This document shows positions 8,443 through 15,358 of a stretch of DNA of 64,000 nt, in pieces (within the stretch, counting starts at the first letter, position 1; every line of letters begins with the position of its first letter). The stretch lies in assembly GCF_947501165.1 (NCBI RefSeq), contig NZ_CANMUU010000002.1, forward strand, positions 434,001 to 498,000. The letters run 5' to 3'. The notes beneath the pieces were generated by a model. The model was not told the origin of the DNA. It saw nothing but the letters and a program-made list of their open reading frames with translations, and did not search any database. A program made the translations under genes and the position numbers. The stretch is from an uncultured Allomuricauda sp. Lineage in GTDB: Bacteria; Bacteroidota; Bacteroidia; Flavobacteriales; Flavobacteriaceae.

Positions 8443-10074
8443 ATGGATAAATTACTTTCATTATTGCTAAACTTCCATAAAATTGGATTTGATAAGGAAG
8501 AGTTATCTTTTCAGATCACGAGCCATCCTTCCTATCCAAGTTTACATACTGTTACAGGTGTTCTAGATCATTTTGATATAGACAACGTAGCAGTCGAAGT
8601 TCCTATTGAAAGGAATACAATAGAGCAATTGCCCCATTCCTTTTTAGCCCAAATACGCTATAAAACAAGCACTTTCTTTGTGGTGGTCCGAAAAAAAATG
8701 AAGTCGTATGATGTATTTTATGCTGACAAAAAAAATGAGAACTTAGCCATAGAAGAGTTCTTGGAAAGATTTACAGGGATTGTTGTGGCAATCGAAAAAA
8801 ATGAGGTTGAAAGCGCAAAAACAAGAATTCGAATACCTAAGGGAACCTCTGCTTTTTTAATTGTTGCTGCGGCTATTTTTGTTGCTATTTTTCTCTATGC
8901 TGTTCCCAATTGGGTTTCTGTGGCTTATTCTTTGTTGGCCGCAATGGGCGTTTTAATAAGTTGGGCCATTGTTAGACAAGAAGAAGGCGAAACTACCATT
9001 TTAGGAAATGCCTTTTGTTCGGACACCAATGCTAAAAAAAATTGCAATTCCGTTTTATTCTCCAAAGGAGCGCAAATTGGGAGGTATAAACTGAGTGATT
9101 TTAGCTTGGTTTACTTTGTAGGCCTTATTGTTGCAGCTTGGTTACTGAATTTGGTTAATGTTGGCCAAACGATTCTATATTTAATTAGTCTTTTGGCGTT
9201 ACCCATTACTCTGTATTCTATCTACTATCAGTATGCGATAGCGAAAACATGGTGTATGTTATGTTTAAGTATCGTTGGGGTACTATGTTTACAAGGGGCT
9301 CTAGTTTTGTTCAGTGGGCTACAAATTTTTGACATCCTTGGAATAGCCAATATTAGCGTATGGTTAACAGCATTTACTTTTTTAACCGTATTCGGTGTAT
9401 GGAGTCTTGCACGAGCTAACATTCGAGAGCTCAAAGAACTTAAATTCTACAGAACCAAAGACCTACGATTCAAACGCAACTTTGTAATATTCCAAACCCT
9501 TCTCAACAAGTCTAGTGTTTTGGACACGAATGTTGGGGATACTTTTGAAATTGTTTTAGGGAATGAAAGTTCTCCCTTAGAACTGCTATTGATAACCAGC
9601 CCCTATTGCGGGCATTGTAAACCAGTACACGCCCTTATGGAACGTATGCTTAGAAAACACCCGAAAAAGGTGAAGTTACGGGTTCTATTTTTTGTGAATA
9701 TGAACAATTCTGTTCTGGTCGAAGTTTCAAGCCGGTTGTTGGAATTGTATGAAACGGATGGAAAACAAATTTGCATGAAAGCTATGAATGATATTTATGG
9801 TGCTATGGATCCTATCACTTGGCTTGCAAAATGGGGAGAAACTAATAATACCAGTTTTTATCACGATGTTTTAGAGCGTCAAAGAACATGGTGTCTTAAG
9901 AACGCTATCAATTTTACACCGGCCATTTTTATCAATGGTCGTTCTTACCCAAGAGCGTATGATAGGGAGGATCTTCAATATTTTATTGAAGATTTGTATG
10001 AGGCCTCTAGTGATGAGGTAGTAGAAACGAAAGTATTTGAAACATACTATAAACAAAGCCATAATATGGCTTAG
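8443..10074 (+). CDS. C39-like / VKOR / thioredoxin-like membrane disulfide enzyme
   Basis: The 543-residue product has three parts. Residues 1 to about 125 resemble the C39 peptidase fold (HPSYPSLHTVTGVLDHF, later FFVVV and YADKK), but the catalytic Cys is absent and the His position reads Thr/Phe, so it is probably a dead, leader-binding-type domain. A VKOR domain follows, with membrane helices, paired cysteines (FCSDTN...KNCNSV) and the redox motif WCMLC. The C-terminus is a thioredoxin-like domain with active site SPYCGHCKP. Such enzymes introduce disulfides into exported proteins. ATG 8443 is chosen; the open frame extends upstream only from a TTG at 8323. The Cys-rich double-glycine peptide 87 bp downstream is the obvious candidate substrate. 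Confidence 0.85.
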   Translation: MDKLLSLLLNFHKIGFDKEELSFQITSHPSYPSLHTVTGVLDHFDIDNVAVEVPIERNTIEQLPHSFLAQIRYKTSTFFVVVRKKMKSYDVFYADKKNENLAIEEFLERFTGIVVAIEKNEVESAKTRIRIPKGTSAFLIVAAAIFVAIFLYAVPNWVSVAYSLLAAMGVLISWAIVRQEEGETTILGNAFCSDTNAKKNCNSVLFSKGAQIGRYKLSDFSLVYFVGLIVAAWLLNLVNVGQTILYLISLLALPITLYSIYYQYAIAKTWCMLCLSIVGVLCLQGALVLFSGLQIFDILGIANISVWLTAFTFLTVFGVWSLARANIRELKELKFYRTKDLRFKRNFVIFQTLLNKSSVLDTNVGDTFEIVLGNESSPLELLLITSPYCGHCKPVHALMERMLRKHPKKVKLRVLFFVNMNNSVLVEVSSRLLELYETDGKQICMKAMNDIYGAMDPITWLAKWGETNNTSFYHDVLERQRTWCLKNAINFTPAIFINGRSYPRAYDREDLQYFIEDLYEASSDEVVETKVFETYYKQSHNMA

Positions 10075-10160
10075 CCAAAAATATTCTTTCGCGAGGAATG
10101 GACCTAAACTGTGAGGGTCCTTAAATGATTGCAGATGGAATTAATTATAAATCTTATACT

Positions 10161-10316
10161 ATGAGTGATTTAAAAAATTTAGGAAGAATTTTAAGCACAA
10201 GTCAACAAAGGACCATAACGGGCGGCGCATTTCCGTCTGGCTGTACAGAGGATGGTGATTGCGTAACGGAATGTTCGATTAGAGATCCGCGGTGCATACA
10301 AGGGGCATGTACTTAA
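10161..10316 (+). CDS. Double-glycine leader, Cys-rich small peptide (bacteriocin-like precursor)
   Basis: This 51-residue peptide starts MSDLKNLGRIL and has a leader ending in QQRTITGG (Gly20-Gly21), the pattern of Bacteroidota bacteriocin or natural-product precursors cut by C39 peptidase transporters. The core of 30 residues has five cysteines (GC, DC, EC, RC, AC) in acidic surroundings, suited to disulfide formation. An in-frame ATG at 10125 would add twelve residues, but the ATG at 10161 gives the usual leader length. The gene follows a VKOR/thioredoxin enzyme on the same strand, and a hairpin with a short T-rich tail follows it. No C39 ABC transporter, immunity gene or lanthipeptide enzyme is in the window. 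It could be an antimicrobial or a signalling peptide. Confidence 0.72.
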   Translation: MSDLKNLGRILSTSQQRTITGGAFPSGCTEDGDCVTECSIRDPRCIQGACT

Positions 10317-10330
10317 TTTAATTTTTAATC

Positions 10331-10360
10331 AATCGCTTGTGTAAATTCTAAGCGATTTTA
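10331..10360 (+). terminator. Hairpin terminator after the peptide gene
   Basis: An 8-bp perfect stem AATCGCTT/AAGCGATT (10331-10338 with 10350-10357) with an 11-nt loop is followed by a short T-rich run. It begins 15 bp after the stop of the double-glycine peptide. The T-tract is weak, so termination efficiency is uncertain. Confidence 0.5.
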
Positions 10361-10369
10361 TTAAGTAAG

Positions 10370-10438
10370 ACCTCTAAGTTTATACATTAACTATATTGTT
10401 ATGACTTTTATAGTAACGAATAGGCTTAGAGGTTTTTT
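10370..10438 (+). terminator. Long-loop inverted repeat with T-tract
   Basis: ACCTCTAAG at 10370-10378 pairs with CTTAGAGGT at 10425-10433, and TTTTT continues the T-run. The 46-nt loop is too long for a classic terminator, so this could be a backup terminator or the edges of a small RNA or mobile remnant. Confidence 0.35.
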
Positions 10439-10663
10439 GCGATTCTGAACAACCCATTTTTAGGTTATTAGTAAACCCTATATAGTCCAAAGGACTGATT
10501 TAGAGCTATCTAAAAAAAGGAATATGTTTTTCCATTAGCAATAAAAATCTATTGGAAATTTTTGAACCGAATACTCCAAGGCAAGGGAAACAATGATATA
10601 TTGCATTAGCTGTTAACAAGTAATGAGTTCATAGGATAACACTAGCTTAAAAATACAGTGCCT

Positions 10664-11400
10664 TCAATTAAGTGGCGTTAGGGCTTCCGCATCTTTTACC
10701 AGAACAAGCATATCAAAGTTAATAATAAAGGTTTTAAGCGCTTCCGAATAGGTTTTTGCCATAGCCATATTCCCGTAGCGGGGCCAGATGGATAAGCGTA
10801 TACTTTTTTGTAAAGGAGGGCAATAGTTCTTGCAGTTCTTTGGGTAACTGTTTTGTATTGTCAAATGGGGCAATAGGGTTTGCCGCAAACGGATTGCCCA
10901 CGATAGCACTTCCCGTAACGCCGGCAACCATCAAGTGCAGGGACTTCCTATTGTTAAAAACAGCGAGCTTCGATACGAAATTGGAAATGTCATAGATATT
11001 GGTCATACTCAAACCCCTTGTGGCATGGGTCGCTCCCAATTTAAAAATCACTTCGGGCAGTTCGTTGTGTTCTAGGGCAGCCTTGTAGTATTTTGTGAAG
11101 TTGTCCTCATTAGTTGCCCCCTGACATGATTGTTCTTATAGTATGCCTTGCTGCTGTTATACCCATAAATTTCCTTTGTTTTCCAAAGCTGTTGTAAAAC
11201 CTCTTGTTCCTGGGGGTCATTGCTTAGTGATAGGAGTTGGTTATGGAGCTGCTCATCATACGAGCGCCAGAACATATAATCAAAATTTTTGGAGGCTAAA
11301 CTTTTTTCATAGGCAGCTATTGCCCGGTCCCTTAGAGGTTGAAGGTTTTTCTTTAGTTCGGTATTATCGGTGTGTTGTATCAAATGGTCAAAGTTCAGGC
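10664..11400 (-). pseudogene. Frameshifted remnant of a second gene fused to the M14 fragment
   Basis: Reading right to left, the frame continuing from the M14 fragment encodes about 110 residues (HTDNTELKKNL ... YKNNH) and then breaks at a G5 run (11117-11121). The next frame continues with EDNFTKYYKAAL ... VIFKLGATHATRGL ... LREYGYGK and breaks again at an A5 run (10753-10757), after which YSEALKTFIINFDM runs to a stop at 10664. Both breaks lie in homopolymers; undoing them would give one chimeric protein of about 380 residues. The conserved-looking VIFKLGATHATRGL resembles C-terminal parts of erythromycin-esterase-like or Tiki/ChaN-like proteins, but I cannot name the family firmly. Confidence 0.6.
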
Positions 11401-11806
11401 CGTCCCTACTCAGCTTTGGATAATACCGACTTCTTGAATCTTGGTAACTCAGTTTTATAGTGATTTCTTTGGGTTCCTTGGACCACACTTTAAAAGAATA
11501 CCACGGACTTACATTAATAGGTGTGTTTTCAGCTGTAATCCAAATAGTGAAATGGTTGTTTCCATCGGATGCAACCCCATTCAATCTAGCACTGTCAAAA
11601 TCATTGCTAAAGAAGACCGATTCGTCCTCAAATGACCATATTCCTTTCCATTGGCGCTGTACAGGTTTGTCCACAGTAGGTACAATTGGACTTGGTGCTT
11701 GACCCTGATATCCTTTGGGAGTAGTTGCATCAACAATGGAATTGGAGTTTTTGCAGGATGTGAAAAGTATAAGGATAATCGCAAAAAAAGAGCAACGTAT
11801 TCTCAT
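11401..11806 (-). pseudogene. Truncated duplicate of the M14 carboxypeptidase 5' end
   Basis: From the ATG at 11806 the sequence encodes the lipoprotein signal and N-terminal beta domain of the M14 protein at 5864-7156, nearly unchanged. It departs after YYPKLSRDG. None of the zinc ligands or catalytic residues are present, so it has no peptidase activity. In the same frame it runs on into an unrelated sequence that ends at a stop at 11072, so the cell could make a lipoprotein of about 244 residues. It is divergent from the intact MATE gene, mirroring the arrangement of copy A. Confidence 0.85.
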
Positions 11807-11914
11807 GGCGTTTGGAAAAATTAAAAGAAGGTTCAGATTATTTTTTGAGTAATGTACGGTAAAATTGAAAAAAAATACCATCTTTGCGCCATCATGAAGT
11901 TATAAGAATTATGT
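11431..11914. repeat. Duplicated segment, copy B
   Basis: This is the partner of 6781-7264, in the same orientation and about 99 percent identical by my count. Its right edge coincides with the 5' strand of helix P1 of the leader RNA; beyond that point the copies differ much more. Confidence 0.9.
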
Positions 11915-12003
11915 CAGCCATAGATGTCATAGCCCTCTCGGGCAATTGCTAATCGGTATTTAACCGAGCTGACTCGCTGTTTATTTTCTACAACATAATT
12001 CTT
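11902..12003 (+). promoter_or_regulatory. Structured leader RNA upstream of the intact MATE gene (copy B)
   Basis: The copy folds like 7252-7357. P1 pairs 11904-11914 with 11993-12003 (11 bp). P2 pairs GTCAGC (11913-11918) with GCTGAC (11968-11973); compared with copy A, one T-A pair has become C-G on both strands and one T-G pair has become C-G. The P3 tip is lengthened to GCCC/GGGC (11932-11935/11940-11943), and P4 is CGGT/ACCG (11954-11957/11963-11966). The element ends 8 nt before the MATE ATG at 12012, so P1 could block initiation. A cis-regulatory RNA sensing a substrate of the exporter is an inference. Confidence 0.62.
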
Positions 12004-12011
12004 TATCAATA

Positions 12012-13421
12012 ATGACGAATTCGAATACAAATTCATTTAAAAAATTTTTCAACTATTTCTGGATTGCAGTAACAGGCAAAGAAAATAATTTCACATCCGG
12101 GAGTATCCGAAAGGCTATTTTCATGCTTTCCATTCCCATGATTTTGGAAATGCTGATGGAATCCATTTTTGCTCTTGTGGATATTGCCTATGTGTCCCAA
12201 GTAAGTGTAAATGCTGTTGCCACCATTGGCCTAACGGAATCTGTGATAACCTTGATTTATGCACTCGCTATTGGACTTAGTATGGCAGCAACCGCTGTAG
12301 TTGCCCGAAGAATAGGAGAGGAGGACGTTTCTGGAGCACGAATAGCAGCTGTACAAGCTATTCTATTGGGTGTTTTGGTAGCAGTCCTTTTAGGTTTAGT
12401 AGGTATTTTCTATTCAAAGGAAATTTTGGCTCTTATGGGGGCAGAACCAGATTTGATTGCTGAAGGGTATGGATATACCCAGTTTCTGTTGGGTGGGAAC
12501 ATCACTATAATGCTATTATTTTTGATTAATGCCATTTTCCGTGGTGCCGGTGATGCCTCTATTGCCATGTGGGCCTTGGTTCTTTCCAATGGATTGAACA
12601 TTATTTTGGACCCTATCTTTATTTTTGGTTGGGGACCAGTTCCTGAATATGGGGTAATGGGTGCAGCCATTGCAACCAATATTGGGCGAGGCAGTGCAGT
12701 GATTTTCCAATTCGGAATTTTGTTTTTTGGTTGGAGCAGGATTAGGCTTGTCTTAAAAGACATTGCCGTTAACCTTAAAGTGATGGTAAACCTAATTAAG
12801 GTATCCTTGGGGGGCATAGCCCAGTTTTTGATTGGCACATCCAGTTGGGTTTTTCTTATGAGAATCATGTCTGAATTTGGCAGTGAGGTACTCGCAGGAT
12901 ATACCATTGCCATCCGCGTAATTATGTTCACCCTAATGCCTTCATGGGGCATGAGTAACGCTGCTGCGACGTTGGTGGGACAGAATTTGGGAGCCAAGAA
13001 GCCCGACAGAGCCGAAAAGTCCGTATGGATTACAGGCAGGTACAATGCCTACTTCATGGCTTTGATATCTATAGTCTACTTTTTCGGAGCTGAGTACATT
13101 ATATCGCTTTTCAATTCTGAACCTAATGTTGTCAATAGTGGTGCATTGTGTTTGCAGGTTATTGCCGTGGGATATGTCTTTTATGCCTACGGAATGGTAG
13201 TAGCCAATGCGTTTAACGGAGCAGGAGACACCAAAACTCCTACCAAAATCAATCTGATTGCATTTTGGGCATATCAACTGCCCTTTGCGTATTTAGCCGC
13301 TTTAAGTTTTGGCTGGGAAGCTAAGGGTGTTTTTGTGGCCATTACATCTGCTGAGATTTTGTTGGCCATCATTGCCATAGTTTGGTTCAAAAAGGGTAGG
13401 TGGAAGGAAGTTCAAGTATAG
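12012..13421 (+). CDS. MATE family multidrug/sodium antiporter
   Basis: The 469-residue protein has about twelve hydrophobic helices in two similar halves, as in NorM/MATE exporters that expel cationic drugs or metabolites in exchange for Na+ or H+. Recognisable segments are MESIFALVDIAYVSQVSVNAV in the first half and PSWGMSNAAATLVGQNLG, followed by NAFNGAGDTKTP, in the second; the length is typical. Its first 127 residues recur in the truncated copy at 7363. It is preceded by the structured leader RNA, which may control it, and followed 34 bp later by a Cys/Met PLP enzyme on the same strand. The substrate cannot be inferred from sequence. Confidence 0.93.
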   Translation: MTNSNTNSFKKFFNYFWIAVTGKENNFTSGSIRKAIFMLSIPMILEMLMESIFALVDIAYVSQVSVNAVATIGLTESVITLIYALAIGLSMAATAVVARRIGEEDVSGARIAAVQAILLGVLVAVLLGLVGIFYSKEILALMGAEPDLIAEGYGYTQFLLGGNITIMLLFLINAIFRGAGDASIAMWALVLSNGLNIILDPIFIFGWGPVPEYGVMGAAIATNIGRGSAVIFQFGILFFGWSRIRLVLKDIAVNLKVMVNLIKVSLGGIAQFLIGTSSWVFLMRIMSEFGSEVLAGYTIAIRVIMFTLMPSWGMSNAAATLVGQNLGAKKPDRAEKSVWITGRYNAYFMALISIVYFFGAEYIISLFNSEPNVVNSGALCLQVIAVGYVFYAYGMVVANAFNGAGDTKTPTKINLIAFWAYQLPFAYLAALSFGWEAKGVFVAITSAEILLAIIAIVWFKKGRWKEVQV

Positions 13422-13455
13422 TTGGTTTCGTATATTTAATCAAATTTTTGATGCA

Positions 13456-14625
13456 ATGACGAAATCACCTAAAGGAACAAATACGGTATGTACCCATGTT
13501 GGTACTCTGGAAGATAAGGAGTATAAAGGGGCTGCATCACCATTGTATATGAGTTCATCCTATGCCTTTGAAGATGTAGATGTAAAAAGGTATCCAAGAT
13601 ATTTTAATACACCCAATCAAGAAGCACTTAGCATAAAAATGGCTGCTTTGGAACATACCGAAGCAGCCATGATTTTTGGCAGTGGCATGGCGGCTATAAG
13701 CACTGCTTTGATGGCATTTTTGCAAGCCGGTGACCATATTGTGTTTCAACAGACTTTATACGGAGGAACGTATAATTTTGCTGTAACCCAGCTTGAAAAA
13801 TATGGTATGAGCTATTCATTTACTGATGGATGGGAAGTATCCGATTTTGAAGCTGTTGTTAAACCCAATACGAAGTTAATTTATGTTGAAACCCCATCTA
13901 ATCCTTTGTTGACCATTACGGATTTAAGGGGAGTGGCCAAATTGGCAGCCAAACACGGTATTCTCACTATGATTGACAATACTTTTGCGAGTCCAATCAA
14001 TCAAACTCCAGCAGATTTCGGCATTGATATCATATTGCACAGTGCTACAAAATATATGGGAGGTCATTCGGATATTTGCGCAGGTGTTGTTGCATGCTCC
14101 CAAGAGAATATGGACAAAGTGTTTCAAACGGCCATATGTTTTGGCGGTAGTTTAAGTGACTATACGGTATGGCTCCTGGAACGTAGTGTAAAAACTATGG
14201 GGCTTCGTGTAAAGGCTCAAAACGAGAATGCTATGAAAATGGCTACGTACTTGAAAAGCAACCAAGATGTGGAAAATGTCTATTATCCAGGCCTCAAATC
14301 TCATTCAGATTATGATTTGGCCAAATCCCAGATGAAAGGTTTCGGGGGTATGCTTTCCTTTGAATTAAACCCTGAAATAGATGTTTCCCTCTTTTTCAAA
14401 AGTTTGGAACTTATTAAACCATCGATGAGTTTGGCTGGGGTTGAAAGCACTATGATTTCCCCTACCAAAACATCACATGCATTGATGAGTCCTGAAGACC
14501 GCCAAAAACAAGGGATCAAAGATTCTTTAATACGTTTTTCGTTAGGTATTGAGGAAATAGAAGACTTAGTTCGTGATATAGAACAAGCGATTTCCAAAAC
14601 GAAATCCATAACCATACCTGTATAA
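13456..14625 (+). CDS. Cys/Met-metabolism PLP enzyme (trans-sulfuration family)
   Basis: The 389-residue protein belongs to the fold-type I PLP enzymes of cystathionine gamma-synthase/beta-lyase/gamma-lyase and methionine gamma-lyase type. The cofactor lysine is Lys199 in HSATKYMGGHSD, the pyridine-nitrogen Asp is Asp174 in MIDNTFASP, and the phosphate-binding GSGMAA is near residues 75-80. Closely related enzymes differ in reaction, so cystathionine lyase, synthase or methionine lyase cannot be separated here. It stands 10 bp before bshB1, and a sulfur-amino-acid enzyme beside a bacillithiol gene suggests a role in cysteine supply. Confidence 0.88.
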   Translation: MTKSPKGTNTVCTHVGTLEDKEYKGAASPLYMSSSYAFEDVDVKRYPRYFNTPNQEALSIKMAALEHTEAAMIFGSGMAAISTALMAFLQAGDHIVFQQTLYGGTYNFAVTQLEKYGMSYSFTDGWEVSDFEAVVKPNTKLIYVETPSNPLLTITDLRGVAKLAAKHGILTMIDNTFASPINQTPADFGIDIILHSATKYMGGHSDICAGVVACSQENMDKVFQTAICFGGSLSDYTVWLLERSVKTMGLRVKAQNENAMKMATYLKSNQDVENVYYPGLKSHSDYDLAKSQMKGFGGMLSFELNPEIDVSLFFKSLELIKPSMSLAGVESTMISPTKTSHALMSPEDRQKQGIKDSLIRFSLGIEEIEDLVRDIEQAISKTKSITIPV

Positions 14626-14635
14626 CCACACCTTG

Positions 14636-15358
14636 ATGAAATTAGATATTTTAGTATTTGGTGCCCATCCCGATGACGCAGAGCTGGGTGCTGGAGGAAC
14701 TATAGCGAAGGAAGTTTCCCGAGGAAAAAGAGTAGGTATAGTAGATTTGACCCGGGGTGAACTTGGAACCCGAGGTTCCGCTGAAATTCGAGATAAGGAA
14801 TCGGTCAAGGCTGCTGAGATTTTGGACGTTACGGTTCGGGAAAATATGGAGTTTGCTGATGGGTTCTTTGTGAACGATAAAGCACATCAGCTCGAAATTG
14901 TGAAAATGGTGCGTAAGTATCGACCAGATATTGTACTGTGCAACGCGGTGGATGACCGCCACATTGATCATGGCAAGGGAAGCAAATTGGTAAGCGATGC
15001 TTGTTTTTTAAGTGGTTTGACCAAAATAGATACTAAAATGGATGGAGAAGAAGAGTGGCAGGAAGCTTGGAGACCAAAAGTAGTGTATCATTACATTCAA
15101 TGGAAGAACTTAACACCTGATTTTGCAGTAGATGTTACTGGGTTTATTGATAAAAAGACAGAAGCAATTTTAGCCTATAGCTCACAGTTTTTTGACCCGA
15201 ATAGTGACGAACCTGAAACACCCATTAGTAGTAAAAATTTTATTGATAGCGTAAACTATCGTGCTAGAGACCTAGGAAGATTGATAGGGGTAGAGTATGC
15301 TGAAGGGTTTACCGTGGAACGATTTGTAGGAGTTGACAATCTCGACAACCTTATTTGA
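14636..15358 (+). CDS. bshB1: BshB1, bacillithiol biosynthesis deacetylase
   Basis: The 240-residue LmbE-type zinc deacetylase matches BshB1, which removes the acetyl group from GlcNAc-malate in bacillithiol synthesis. The zinc motif AHPDDAELGAGG has His11, Asp13 and Asp14; the third ligand region is RHIDHGKGS (His109, His112); and LTRGELGTRG is typical of this subfamily. The ATG at 14636 is taken as start; the open frame begins one codon earlier at a TTG. The stop codon at 15356-15358 directly abuts the stop of the convergent histidine kinase gene, leaving no intergenic base. Confidence 0.93.
   Translation: MKLDILVFGAHPDDAELGAGGTIAKEVSRGKRVGIVDLTRGELGTRGSAEIRDKESVKAAEILDVTVRENMEFADGFFVNDKAHQLEIVKMVRKYRPDIVLCNAVDDRHIDHGKGSKLVSDACFLSGLTKIDTKMDGEEEWQEAWRPKVVYHYIQWKNLTPDFAVDVTGFIDKKTEAILAYSSQFFDPNSDEPETPISSKNFIDSVNYRARDLGRLIGVEYAEGFTVERFVGVDNLDNLI

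Larger units (their letters stand above)
10317..10663. other. Intergenic stretch after the peptide gene
   Basis: Apart from the two inverted repeats annotated separately, this AT-rich region shows no coding frame of plausible composition and no further repeat. It separates the peptide gene from the end of the minus-strand remnant at 10664. Confidence 0.6.

Noticed and set aside
8396..8470. Short frame MKTYSYKFLF upstream of the VKOR-like gene
   Set aside because: It overlaps the start of the VKOR-like gene in another frame and is too short to support.
10125..10160. Earlier ATG of the double-glycine peptide
   Set aside because: It would give a leader of 33 residues with an unusual hydrophilic start; the ATG at 10161 gives the normal leader length.
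5864..13421. Insertion sequence or transposon as the cause of the duplication
   Set aside because: No transposase frame or terminal inverted repeat was found at either boundary.
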